Assembly (NCBI RefSeq): GCF_900313035.1
Contig: NZ_OMPS01000009.1
Location: 124,103 to 188,102, forward strand
Length of the DNA stretch: 64,000 nt
Source of the DNA: Ruegeria sp. EL01
GTDB taxonomy: Bacteria > Pseudomonadota > Alphaproteobacteria > Rhodobacterales > Rhodobacteraceae
Direction of reading: 5' to 3'
Below, piece after piece: positions 51,543 to 60,216 of the stretch. The translations under genes and the position numbers were made by a program. Within the stretch, counting starts at the first letter, position 1. Each line of letters begins with the position of its first letter. The notes under the pieces are model-generated. The model searched no databases and had not been told where the DNA came from. It saw nothing but the letters and a program-made list of their open reading frames with translations.

Positions 51543-52421
51543 ATGGCACTTGATTACGCGTCCGATTTTTCAATGTCGCGGCAAGCGATGAAGGCCGAGT
51601 TACTGGATGCTGAGACCGAGCTGCGGTTGGCATATGCCTGGCGCGACGAACGGGATGAACAGGCCCTGCATCGTCTGATCACGGCTTACATGCGGCTTGC
51701 TATTTCGATGGCGGCCAAATTCAAGCGATATGGCGCGCCGATGAACGATTTGATCCAGGAGGCAGGTCTTGGGTTAATGAAAGCTGCAGACAAGTTCGAC
51801 CCGGATCGCGGTGTGCGGTTTTCGACCTACGCAGTCTGGTGGATCAAAGCCAGCATTCAGGACTATGTTATGCGCAACTGGTCGATGGTACGAACCGGAT
51901 CGACATCGTCGCAAAAATCACTGTTTTTCAACATGCGCCGCGTGCAGGCCCGTCTGGAACGCGAGGCAGCAAGCGAAGGACAGGAACTCGATAAACATCA
52001 GCTGCATCAGATGATAGCGACCGAAATCGGGGTGCCCTTGCGCGATGTCGAAATGATGGAAGGGCGTCTGTCAGGCTCGGACTTCTCGCTGAACGCGGTG
52101 CAATCGGCGGATGAGGACGGGCGCGAGTGGATAGATGCGCTTGAAGATGAACGGACGCAGGCTGCCGAAGAGGTCGAGCTTAATCACGACACGGAACAGC
52201 TGCGCGAATGGCTTTTGACAGCGATGAAATCGCTGAATGATCGCGAAAGATTTATCGTGCGCGAACGCAAGCTGCGCGAACCCGCCCGAACCCTTGAAAG
52301 CCTTGGAAATGAGCTGGGTTTGTCCAAGGAACGGGTGCGTCAGTTAGAGGCCGCGGCCTTCGGAAAAATGCGCAAGAACCTTGAAGCGCAATCGCGCGAG
52401 GTGCAACACTTCATCGCATGA
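51543..52421 (+). CDS. rpoH2: RNA polymerase sigma-32 factor, RpoH-II type
   Basis: A 292-residue sigma-70-family factor. Region 2.1-2.4 is LRLAISMAAKFKRYGAPMNDLIQEAGLGL through FSTYAVWWIKASIQDYVMRNWSMVR; the RpoH box appears as SQKSLFFNMRR. Region 4.2 closes with LGLSKERVRQLEAAAFGKMR. The N-terminus (MALDYASDFSMSRQAMKAEL) and lack of the canonical RpoH-I start match RpoH-II of Rhodobacter, which controls the singlet-oxygen and general stress response. Downstream chaN overlaps as ATGA. GGGGAGAG precedes the ATG. Confidence 0.9.
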   Translation: MALDYASDFSMSRQAMKAELLDAETELRLAYAWRDERDEQALHRLITAYMRLAISMAAKFKRYGAPMNDLIQEAGLGLMKAADKFDPDRGVRFSTYAVWWIKASIQDYVMRNWSMVRTGSTSSQKSLFFNMRRVQARLEREAASEGQELDKHQLHQMIATEIGVPLRDVEMMEGRLSGSDFSLNAVQSADEDGREWIDALEDERTQAAEEVELNHDTEQLREWLLTAMKSLNDRERFIVRERKLREPARTLESLGNELGLSKERVRQLEAAAFGKMRKNLEAQSREVQHFIA

Positions 52422-53242
52422 AACAACTTGCGATTCTGGTGTGTTCAGTTGCGGTTACGGTTGCCATGGCGCGCCCGGGCCTGACCCAAGACCTGATCCC
52501 CGAAGATGCACTTGCGTCGATGCAATCCGCCGACGTGATCATCCTGGGAGAGGTTCATGACAACCCTCAGCATCATCTGGTGCAAACCGAGGCGATCGAA
52601 GCCATTGCGCCATCGGCTGTTGTCTGGGAAATGGTGACGGAAGAAGGCGCTCAGCGCCTTGCTCAAACGGCTGTGTCCAATCCGGAGGAGCTGGGCCGCA
52701 TCCTTAGGTGGGCTGAAACGGGTTGGCCACCGCTCAGCATGTACTATCCCGTGTTTCAGGCGTCGAACGCCCCGGTCTATGGCGCGATGGTGCCGCGCGC
52801 CGCAGCCCGGGCAGCGATGGAGCGTGGTGCAGCCACCGCGCTGGGCGCTGACGCAGCACGCTATGGGCTTACGGTTCCCCTGTCGCCAGAAAATCAGGCC
52901 GCGCGTGAAGCCGATCAACTTGCTGCCCATTGCAACGCCATACCGGCCGAGGCTTTGCCGCAGATGGTCGCCATCCAGCGGCTGCGAGACGCGGTTTTGG
53001 CGCGTGCAATCTTACGGGCAATGGATGAAACTGACGGTCCGGTTGCCGTGATCACAGGCAATGGTCACGCCCGCAAGGATCGTGGAATTCCTACATTCCT
53101 GTCTCGTCTGCAGCCGGACCTGAAAGTTTTTGCCATGGGTCAATCCGAGGATGGCGTCGTGGATGGCGCATTCGACGCAGTGATCGACAGCTTGGGCGTG
53201 GATCGCGAAGACCCTTGCATAGCCTTCGAGACACAGAATTAA
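52418..53242 (+). CDS. ChaN-family heme-binding/iron-regulated protein
   Basis: A 274-residue protein with a signal peptide (residues 1-23) and a ChaN-like domain: DVIILGEVHDNPQHH (about 38-52) and AVITGNGHARKDRGIP near residue 212. In the Campylobacter relative ChaN this fold binds cofacial heme pairs. No lipobox Cys is evident, so it is probably a soluble periplasmic protein. It is coupled to rpoH2, which suggests stress-linked expression. Confidence 0.88.
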   Translation: MKQLAILVCSVAVTVAMARPGLTQDLIPEDALASMQSADVIILGEVHDNPQHHLVQTEAIEAIAPSAVVWEMVTEEGAQRLAQTAVSNPEELGRILRWAETGWPPLSMYYPVFQASNAPVYGAMVPRAAARAAMERGAATALGADAARYGLTVPLSPENQAAREADQLAAHCNAIPAEALPQMVAIQRLRDAVLARAILRAMDETDGPVAVITGNGHARKDRGIPTFLSRLQPDLKVFAMGQSEDGVVDGAFDAVIDSLGVDREDPCIAFETQN

Positions 53243-53305
53243 GCGCTGGAACTACGCGGTGGCGTTGCCTAATGTCGGGGCCGACCGGGACGGGAAGGGC
53301 TGAGC

Positions 53306-54502
53306 ATGCTGGCATCCAAACGTATTCTGCTGATCATTGGCGGAGGGATCGCGGCCTACAAGTCGTTGGATCTGATCCGGCGGATCAAGGAACGCGGGGT
53401 GACAGTTACCCCGGTTCTGACCCGCGCCGCCGAAGAATTTGTGACACCACTCTCGGTGTCGGCGCTGGCGGGCGAGAAGGCTTATCGCGACCTTTTTGAT
53501 CTGACGGACGAGGCCGAGATGGGGCATATCCAATTATCCCGCTCCGCTGATTTGATCGTCGTCGCCCCGACTACTGCAGACATGTTGGGCAAAATGGCGG
53601 GGGGGCTGGCGAATGATCTGGCCTCGACCCTGCTGATGGCAACAGATACGCCCGTTTTGTGCGCCCCGGCCATGAATGTGCGTATGTGGGAGCATCCGGC
53701 AACGCAGCGCAATCTGGAACAGTTAAAGGAAGATGGCGTGCGTTTTGTCGGCCCTAATGAGGGTGATATGGCGTGTGGCGAATACGGCCCGGGACGGATG
53801 TCAGAACCGTCGGAGGTTGTTGCCGCAATCGAGGCACAGCTTGCTGATGGCCCGTTAAAAGGGAAACGAATTCTGGTCACGTCCGGTCCGACCCATGAAC
53901 CTATCGATCCGGTGCGTTACATCGCCAACCGGTCATCAGGGGCACAGGGAACCGCGCTGGCCCGTGCTCTGTCTGCGTTGGGCGCTGATGTGGTATTCGT
54001 CACTGGCCCAGCCGATGTGCCGCCACCCGATGGCGTGCAGGTTGTGTGTGTCGAAACCGCGCAACAAATGTCGGATGCGGTCGATGCGGCACTTCCGGTC
54101 GATGCGGGTGTCTTTGCTGCGGCCGTCGCGGATTGGCACGTGGCCGGGGCCTCGGATCGCAAACTGAAGAAAAGTCGGGATGGGCTGCCATCGCTGGCGT
54201 TTGCCGAAAACCCGGATATTCTGAAACGCGTCTCGCATATGAAACAGGGGCGTCCGGCGCTTGTGGTTGGATTTGCCGCCGAGACAAATGACGTTCTTGA
54301 AAACGCAACTGCCAAGCGGGATCGGAAGGGGTGCGACTGGATCGTGGCCAATGATGTGAGCCCGACCACCGGTATCATGGGCGGGTCCGAGAACGCGGTC
54401 GTTCTGATCTCCAACTCTGGCGTTGAAGAATGGCCGCGCATGGGCAAAGACGCCGTGGCTGACCGTCTGGCGCAGAAAATTGCTGTGGCTCTGGCAGGTT
54501 GA
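53306..54502 (+). CDS. coaBC: phosphopantothenoylcysteine decarboxylase/phosphopantothenate-cysteine ligase
   Basis: Bifunctional enzyme of coenzyme A synthesis, 398 residues. The flavin decarboxylase half (CoaC) spans about 1-185, with GGGIAAYKSLDLIRRI at the start, catalytic His in the EMGHIQLSRSADLIVVAPTTAD region near 75, and CAPAMNVRMWEHPA near 125. The ligase half (CoaB) begins with ILVTSGPTHEPIDPVRYIAN near 190. dut follows by 30 bases. Coenzyme A supply fits with the many CoA-thioester enzymes in the window. Confidence 0.97.
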   Translation: MLASKRILLIIGGGIAAYKSLDLIRRIKERGVTVTPVLTRAAEEFVTPLSVSALAGEKAYRDLFDLTDEAEMGHIQLSRSADLIVVAPTTADMLGKMAGGLANDLASTLLMATDTPVLCAPAMNVRMWEHPATQRNLEQLKEDGVRFVGPNEGDMACGEYGPGRMSEPSEVVAAIEAQLADGPLKGKRILVTSGPTHEPIDPVRYIANRSSGAQGTALARALSALGADVVFVTGPADVPPPDGVQVVCVETAQQMSDAVDAALPVDAGVFAAAVADWHVAGASDRKLKKSRDGLPSLAFAENPDILKRVSHMKQGRPALVVGFAAETNDVLENATAKRDRKGCDWIVANDVSPTTGIMGGSENAVVLISNSGVEEWPRMGKDAVADRLAQKIAVALAG

Positions 54503-54532
54503 AGTTGTAGCCCTGAAAGAAGAGGTAAAGAA

Positions 54533-54988
54533 ATGGTCGCAATTCGTGTGATCCGCGAAGAAGGCGCTGACGCATCCGTGGCTTTGCCCGGGTATGAAAC
54601 GCCCGGGGCGGCCGGTGCGGATGTTCGTGCGAACCTGCCAAATGGCACACCGATTGTGTTGGAACCCGGTCAGCGCGCTTTGGTGCCCACCGGTCTGCGG
54701 ATCGAGATCCCTTTGGGGTACGAAGTCCAGGTCCGGCCACGCTCGGGCCTGGCGCTGAAACATGGGATCACACTGCCGAATACGCCGGGCACCATCGACA
54801 GCGATTATCGCGGGCCATTGGGAGTGATCCTGATGAATGCGGGCCAAGAACGGTTTGAAGTGACCCACGGCGAGCGCATCGCCCAGCTGGTGATGGCCCC
54901 GGTCGTTCAGGCGGCATTCGAGTTGGCCGATGCTTTGGGTGATACCGAGCGCGGAGCAGGTGGTTTCGGCTCCACCGGACGCGGCTGA
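54533..54988 (+). CDS. dut: dUTP diphosphatase
   Basis: Hydrolyses dUTP to dUMP, preventing uracil incorporation. A 151-residue trimeric dUTPase with all five motifs: [45 protein letters not shown] (Asp of motif 3), [10 protein letters not shown], and the C-terminal arm [11 protein letters not shown]. Its stop overlaps the following gene as TGATG. Confidence 0.97.
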   Translation: MVAIRVIREEGADASVALPGYETPGAAGADVRANLPNGTPIVLEPGQRALVPTGLRIEIPLGYEVQVRPRSGLALKHGITLPNTPGTIDSDYRGPLGVILMNAGQERFEVTHGERIAQLVMAPVVQAAFELADALGDTERGAGGFGSTGRG

Positions 54989-56037
54989 TGCTGTTGGTTC
55001 TGATCCTCGCTGCTGGATTGTGGGGGATCGGGTATCTCGCCCGTGTGTCTCGTGCGGCGCGCATGCTGTCGATTGGCGTCCTGCTGGGTGGCGTTGTTCT
55101 GGCGCAGCTGATCCTGCCGGACGGGCATCCCTTGCGTGAAGCAACAGGTGGATCTGCCGCCTTGTGGCTGATGATGATGGGGTTTGTTGCGTTGGTTTTG
55201 TTGTACGGTCGAGGGTTGAAGGCGCTACGGAAACGTGCGGATCAAACGTCGGCACAGAAGCCAGACGCACCGTCTGACCGTTTCACCGAAACCGAACTGA
55301 ACCGCTATGCCCGTCACATCGTCCTTCGTGAATTAGGTGGGCCGGGGCAGAAAAAGCTCAAAAAAGCGCGTGTGCTGGTGATCGGCGCTGGCGGGTTGGG
55401 GGCACCGGCGCTGCAATACCTTGCGGCTGCTGGTGTCGGTACGATTGGGGTGATCGACGATGACGTCGTCGAAAATGCCAATCTGCAGCGGCAAGTGATC
55501 CATCGCGATGCCAATATCGGAATGCCCAAAGTGTTTTCCGCGCAGCAGGCGATGGAGGCACAAAACCCGAATGTTGTGGTCTTGCCTTATCATCGTCGCC
55601 TTGATGAAGAGATCGCGCTGGACTTGTTCGCTGACTTTGATCTGATCCTCGATGGCACCGACAATTTCGAAACGCGCTATCTGGCGAACAGAACTGCGGT
55701 GGCGGCGGGAAAGCCATTGATTTCGGGGGCATTGTCCCAATGGGAAGGGCAGTTGAGTATCTTTGACCCGACCAACGGCGCCCCGTGTTACCAGTGTATC
55801 TTTCCAGAAGCGCCGGCTGATGGTCTGGCACCGTCCTGTGCCGAAGCGGGCGTGATCGGGCCATTACCCGGTGTGGTGGGATCGATGATGGCGGTTGAGG
55901 CGATCAAGGTGATCACCGGCGCAGGTATGGCCCTGCGTGGCGAGATGCTCATCTATGATGCGCTTTACGGCGAAAGCCGAAAGATCACGTTGTCACGCCG
56001 CGCCGATTGCCCAATTTGTGGCACCGTAACGGAATAA
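54988..56037 (+). CDS. moeB: MoeB/ThiF-family adenylyltransferase with N-terminal membrane segments
   Basis: A 349-residue E1-like enzyme that adenylates the C-terminal glycine of a ubiquitin-like sulfur carrier (MoaD or ThiS). After two or three hydrophobic segments (about 1-20, 28-45, 55-75), unusual for MoeB, comes the E1 core: HIVLRELGGPGQKKL, nucleotide loop GAGGLGAPALQYLAAAGVG near 135, the catalytic-region ENANLQRQ, and two CxxC zinc knuckles (APCYQC near 265 and CPICGT at the end). Its membrane leader may tether it. Coupled to dut by TGATG. Confidence 0.88.
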   Translation: MLLVLILAAGLWGIGYLARVSRAARMLSIGVLLGGVVLAQLILPDGHPLREATGGSAALWLMMMGFVALVLLYGRGLKALRKRADQTSAQKPDAPSDRFTETELNRYARHIVLRELGGPGQKKLKKARVLVIGAGGLGAPALQYLAAAGVGTIGVIDDDVVENANLQRQVIHRDANIGMPKVFSAQQAMEAQNPNVVVLPYHRRLDEEIALDLFADFDLILDGTDNFETRYLANRTAVAAGKPLISGALSQWEGQLSIFDPTNGAPCYQCIFPEAPADGLAPSCAEAGVIGPLPGVVGSMMAVEAIKVITGAGMALRGEMLIYDALYGESRKITLSRRADCPICGTVTE

Positions 56038-56099
56038 CTGCGGATCGCACTGGATCATCTGATCAAGCCTGCATAGCTATAGGGTCAAAGGAGACCCGA

Positions 56100-58115
56100 A
56101 TGACCAACCCGATCCTGTCCGATTGGACCACGCCCTTCGAAATTGCCCCATTTGCTGACATTTCGGATGATGATTTCGCCCCCGCTCTGGATCAGGCGAT
56201 GCAGGCACATAACACCCAGATTCATGCGATTGCTAAGAACCCGCAGCTGTCAACCTTCGCCAATACAGTCGAAGCATTGGAGGCCGCAGGCGAGCAACTA
56301 GATAAGGTTCTGTCGGTCTTTTTCACCATTGCCGGTGCGGACAGCAACGCAAAACGCGAAGAATTGCAGCGCGCGTTTTCTCCGAAACTGTCGGCGCATT
56401 TCTCGGGCATTTCGTCGAACAAAGCGCTGTTTCAGCGAGTGGCGGACTTGTGGGACCATCGGGATGAGTTGGACCTGAGCGATGAGCAGGCCCGCGTCTT
56501 GATGCTGACCCATCGCAGTTTTGTCCGCGCGGGTGCCGCATTGCAGGGCGATGACGATGCAAGGATGCAAGACATCAAGTCGCGCCTTGCGACGCTGGGT
56601 ACGTCGTTCACGCAAAACCTGTTGGCGGATGAGCGGGATTGGTACATGGATCTGTCCGAAGACGATTTGCAGGGCCTGCCGGATTTCGTCACTGACACGG
56701 CCCGGGCCGCAGGTCAGGAGAAGGGGGCGGAAGCGGCAATCGTCACGCTTTCACGGTCGCTGATTGTGCCTTTCCTGCAATTCTCACCGCGTCGCGACCT
56801 GCGGGAAAAGGCCTATCGCGCCTGGGCTGCGCGTGGTGCAAATGGTGGCGAAACCGACAACCGCGCCATTGCCGCGGAAATCTTGGCATTGCGTCAGGAA
56901 CGGGCGAAGCTGCTGGGATACGGCAGCTTTGCCGAGTACAAGCTTGAAACTGAAATGGCCCGCTCGCCTGATCGCGTCCGCGATTTGTTGATGCAGGTGT
57001 GGGAGCCTGCCAAATCCCGTGCAGATGCGGATGCAGGTCTTTTGACACAGATGATGCAGGACGATGGCATCAATGGTCCGCTGGAAGCATGGGACTGGCG
57101 ATACTACGCAGAGAAACGCCGGAAAGCCGAGCACGACTTGGATGAGGCAGTTTTGAAGCCCTATCTGCAACTTGATCGGATGATCGAGGCTTCGTTTGCC
57201 TGCGCCAATCGCCTGTTTGGTTTAGAGTTTGCACCGCTGGATGTAGCGCTCTACCATCCGGATTGCCGGGCATGGGAGGTGACGCGGAAGGGGCGTCATG
57301 TTGCGGTGTTCATTGGCGACTATTTTGCACGCGGCTCAAAGCGGTCTGGTGCGTGGTGTAGTGCGATGCGGGCACAAGCGAAATTTCCAAAGGTACAGAC
57401 CCCCGTGGTCATCAATGTCTGCAACTTTGCCAAGGGCGATCCTGCGCTGCTGTCTTATGATGATGCGCGCACGCTGTTTCACGAATTCGGCCACGCGTTG
57501 CACCAGATGCTGTCCAATGTGACCTATGAGAGTATCTCGGGGACAAGCGTTGCGCGCGATTTTGTGGAACTGCCCAGCCAGCTGTATGAGCACTGGCTTG
57601 AAGTGCCCGAAGTTCTGGCCGAATTCGCAACCCATGCGGAAACCGGCGAACCGATGCCGCAAGAAATGCTGGAGAAGGTCCTGCAAGCCGCGAACTTCGA
57701 TCAGGGGTTCCAGACCGTGGAATACGTTGCTTCGGCTTTGGTTGATCTGGCGTTTCACGACGGCGACGCGCCAGCGGACCCAATGGCGAAGCAAGCTGAG
57801 GTTCTTGCTGAAATCGGGATGCCTCAGGCGATCAGTATGCGCCATGCGACCCCACATTTTGCCCATGTGTTTGCGGGTGATGGCTACAGTTCCGGCTACT
57901 ACAGCTATATGTGGTCCGAAGTTATGGATGCAGATGCTTTCGCGGCTTTTGAAGAGGCCGGAGGCGCCTTTGATCCGGAACGGGCCAAGGCGCTTGAGGA
58001 GAACATCCTGTCGACTGGTGGATCGCGCGAGGCAGAAGATCTGTATCTGGCGTTTCGTGGTCGCCTGCCCGGCGTAGAGGCGCTGCTCAAAGGGCGCGGG
58101 TTGGTCGCGGCGTAA
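56100..58115 (+). CDS. M3 family metallopeptidase (oligopeptidase A/Dcp type)
   Basis: A 671-residue zinc peptidase of the thimet-oligopeptidase clan. The zinc motif HEFGH lies near residue 461 (RTLFHEFGHALHQML) with the third ligand Glu in the YESISGTSVARDFVELPSQ region. The length fits peptidyl-dipeptidase Dcp or oligopeptidase A (about 680). No signal peptide, so cytoplasmic. AAAGGAG precedes the ATG at 56100. Confidence 0.93.
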   Translation: MTNPILSDWTTPFEIAPFADISDDDFAPALDQAMQAHNTQIHAIAKNPQLSTFANTVEALEAAGEQLDKVLSVFFTIAGADSNAKREELQRAFSPKLSAHFSGISSNKALFQRVADLWDHRDELDLSDEQARVLMLTHRSFVRAGAALQGDDDARMQDIKSRLATLGTSFTQNLLADERDWYMDLSEDDLQGLPDFVTDTARAAGQEKGAEAAIVTLSRSLIVPFLQFSPRRDLREKAYRAWAARGANGGETDNRAIAAEILALRQERAKLLGYGSFAEYKLETEMARSPDRVRDLLMQVWEPAKSRADADAGLLTQMMQDDGINGPLEAWDWRYYAEKRRKAEHDLDEAVLKPYLQLDRMIEASFACANRLFGLEFAPLDVALYHPDCRAWEVTRKGRHVAVFIGDYFARGSKRSGAWCSAMRAQAKFPKVQTPVVINVCNFAKGDPALLSYDDARTLFHEFGHALHQMLSNVTYESISGTSVARDFVELPSQLYEHWLEVPEVLAEFATHAETGEPMPQEMLEKVLQAANFDQGFQTVEYVASALVDLAFHDGDAPADPMAKQAEVLAEIGMPQAISMRHATPHFAHVFAGDGYSSGYYSYMWSEVMDADAFAAFEEAGGAFDPERAKALEENILSTGGSREAEDLYLAFRGRLPGVEALLKGRGLVAA

Positions 58116-58128
58116 GAAAACTGGGCCG

Positions 58129-59061
58129 TCAGTAGCCTAACTGGCGGTCCACCAGATGCAGAAATGACTCACCCGCTTCGCCTCTGCGAATGTTCTCGCA
58201 AATTACCTGCGCGGCGGTGAACGGGCGGGTTTCTGATGCGATATGCGGTGTGACGGTCACGTTGGGATGTGCCCAGTAGGTGTGCTCGGGTGGCAGCGGT
58301 TCAATACGGAACACATCCAGCGTCGCATGACCAACCTGACCCGAGTTCAAAGCGTCGAGCAGGGCATCATCATTGATAAACGGGCCGCGGCCCGGGTTGA
58401 TGATCCGGGCGCCCTTGGGAAGCAGCGCCAGGGTTTTGGCATTCATCGTGTTTTCCGTTGCTGGCGTGTCAGGGAGCAACAGCACCACAATCTCGGCTTG
58501 GGACAGCGCTGATTTCAAACCGTCCGCCCCGTGCAGACAGGTCACGCCGGGGATCTCTTTCTGCGTTCGGCTCCAACCAATGACCTGAAAATTTAGTGCG
58601 GAGAGAGCTTTTACCACGGCTTGTCCCAATGCACCAAGGCCCAGCACGCAAACTTTGCGTTCGGTGGCAAGAGGCGGTACATCCGAGGTCCAGACACCGT
58701 CCTGAACTTTGATGTGTTTATCCATCCCAAGGTGGTAGCGCAGAACATGGCCAATGACCCACTCGGTCATGCCCTGGGTCAGCCCGTGATCCACCATGCG
58801 CGCCAACGGGACGGTCAGAGTTTCATTTCCTGCAATGGTTTCGACCCCGGCCCAAAGGCTGAGTACGGCTTTGAGCCGCGTAAGCGGTGTGAAATCCTGC
58901 AGACCGCCATTTGGGGCGTAGACCACATAATCTACCTGATCCGGCTCAAACTCCGTCGACAATCTAAAATTCAGCCCGGCGTCGTTGAGGCCCTTGGTCA
59001 GCAGTGGTTCGTACACAGGCCAAAGGGCAGGGCGCGCGGAAAACAGGACGTTCACGGGCAT
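58129..59061 (-). CDS. ghrA: glyoxylate/hydroxypyruvate reductase A-type dehydrogenase
   Basis: A 310-residue D-2-hydroxyacid dehydrogenase. GLGALGQAVVKALSALNFQVIGWSRT (about 141-167) is the Rossmann nucleotide loop with a trailing Arg that suggests NADPH. PKGARIINPGRGPFINDDALLDALNSG near 220 contains the catalytic Arg region and HIASETRPFTAAQ ends with the catalytic His. GhrA-like enzymes reduce glyoxylate to glycolate or hydroxypyruvate to glycerate; glyoxylate is a product of the ethylmalonyl-CoA pathway, which gives this enzyme a plausible context. Confidence 0.9.
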   Translation of the reverse strand: MPVNVLFSARPALWPVYEPLLTKGLNDAGLNFRLSTEFEPDQVDYVVYAPNGGLQDFTPLTRLKAVLSLWAGVETIAGNETLTVPLARMVDHGLTQGMTEWVIGHVLRYHLGMDKHIKVQDGVWTSDVPPLATERKVCVLGLGALGQAVVKALSALNFQVIGWSRTQKEIPGVTCLHGADGLKSALSQAEIVVLLLPDTPATENTMNAKTLALLPKGARIINPGRGPFINDDALLDALNSGQVGHATLDVFRIEPLPPEHTYWAHPNVTVTPHIASETRPFTAAQVICENIRRGEAGESFLHLVDRQLGY

Positions 59062-59076
59062 TGAGGGCCTTTCAGA

Positions 59077-60216
59077 TCAACGAGGTCGGTGAATATGGGC
59101 GCTTTGCACGATGCCAAAGGCTGCCATCAGGACCAGCATCGCCGACCCGCCATAGCTGACCATAGGTAGGGGGACGCCAACGACAGGAGCAAGCCCCATA
59201 ACCATCGACATGTTGACGGCGAAGAACAGGAAGAAGTTCAACGAAATGCCAAGTGTCACCAGAGACGAGAACCGATCCCGGGTTGACAGTGCCGTTACCA
59301 GACAGAAAATCAGGATCAGTGTGTAGAGCACCAAGAGGGTAATCCCGCCGACGAACCCGAATTCTTCGGCCAGCGTTGTGAAGATGAAGTCCGTGTGTTT
59401 CTCGGGCAGGAAGTTCAGGCGTGATTGCGTGCCCTGCATGAACCCGCGCCCGTTCCAGCCACCGGACCCCAAAGCGATTTTCGACTGCGTGATGTGATAG
59501 CCCGCGCCCAATGGGTCGGTGGACGGGTCCAGAAACGTATCGATGCGGCGAAACTGGTAGTCTTTGAGCAATTGCCATTCGGTGCCCCGACTGTTGAACA
59601 CGGTGGCAATCAGGCCGACGATGGCGGCAATGACCGCGGCGAAATAGGCCCAATGCACACCGGCCAGAAACATTAACCCGCCACCTGCGGCCAACAATAG
59701 GATCGAAGTGCCAAGGTCGGGTTGGCGCAACACCATGAATGTCGGGATCAGGATAAGGATAACGGGGATTATCACCCACAACGGCCGCGAAGTTTTGTAA
59801 GATGGCAGCCAGTCGTAGTAAGCTGCCAGCAGCATGACCAGCGTGACTTTCATCACCTCGGACGGTTGTAGGCGCATGAACCCAAGGTCAATCCAGCGCT
59901 GAGCCCCCATCCCGACGGTCCCGAACAGCTCGACAAAAATCAGCAAAGCGATAGCGCCCAGATAGGCCAATACCGACATGTTCCGCCAGAACCAGATCGG
60001 CACCAAAGCGATGATGAACATCACCACCAAGCCAAGGCCAAACCGTTCCATTTGCGGCTCGGCCCAGGGCATCCAAGATCCGCCTGCTACTGAATACAGC
60101 ATCAGGAATCCGGCGCAGGCCGCGCTGATGAGCAGCAGCGTCAGTGGCCAGTTCATGTAGAAGAATTTGCGAAATCCGGACGGCGTGGATTTGACGGCAT
60201 ATTCAAGATAACTCAT
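59077..60216 (-). CDS. rodA: peptidoglycan polymerase RodA
   Basis: SEDS-family glycosyltransferase that polymerises lipid II for lateral wall growth. It has 379 residues and about 10 membrane helices. The signatures LGFMRLQPSEVMKVTLVMLLA near 115, SGWNGRG in GSGGWNGRGFMQGTQSRLNFLPEKHTDFIF near 250, with the catalytic Asp of the latter loop, and VGVPLPMVSYGGSAML near 345 are present. Its start overlaps mrdA as ATGA. Confidence 0.97.
   Translation of the reverse strand: MSYLEYAVKSTPSGFRKFFYMNWPLTLLLISAACAGFLMLYSVAGGSWMPWAEPQMERFGLGLVVMFIIALVPIWFWRNMSVLAYLGAIALLIFVELFGTVGMGAQRWIDLGFMRLQPSEVMKVTLVMLLAAYYDWLPSYKTSRPLWVIIPVILILIPTFMVLRQPDLGTSILLLAAGGGLMFLAGVHWAYFAAVIAAIVGLIATVFNSRGTEWQLLKDYQFRRIDTFLDPSTDPLGAGYHITQSKIALGSGGWNGRGFMQGTQSRLNFLPEKHTDFIFTTLAEEFGFVGGITLLVLYTLILIFCLVTALSTRDRFSSLVTLGISLNFFLFFAVNMSMVMGLAPVVGVPLPMVSYGGSAMLVLMAAFGIVQSAHIHRPR

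Noticed and set aside
53038..53056. GTGATCACA inside chaN as another copy of the suc/sdh operator
   Set aside because: Lies within a coding region, lacks the first T and has no partner 21 bp away.
53936..55270. 444-codon minus-strand open frame opposite coaBC-dut-moeB
   Set aside because: It spans three clearly real plus-strand genes and its translation is rich in His, Arg and Gln without recognisable domains; GC-rich codon use leaves such frames open by chance.
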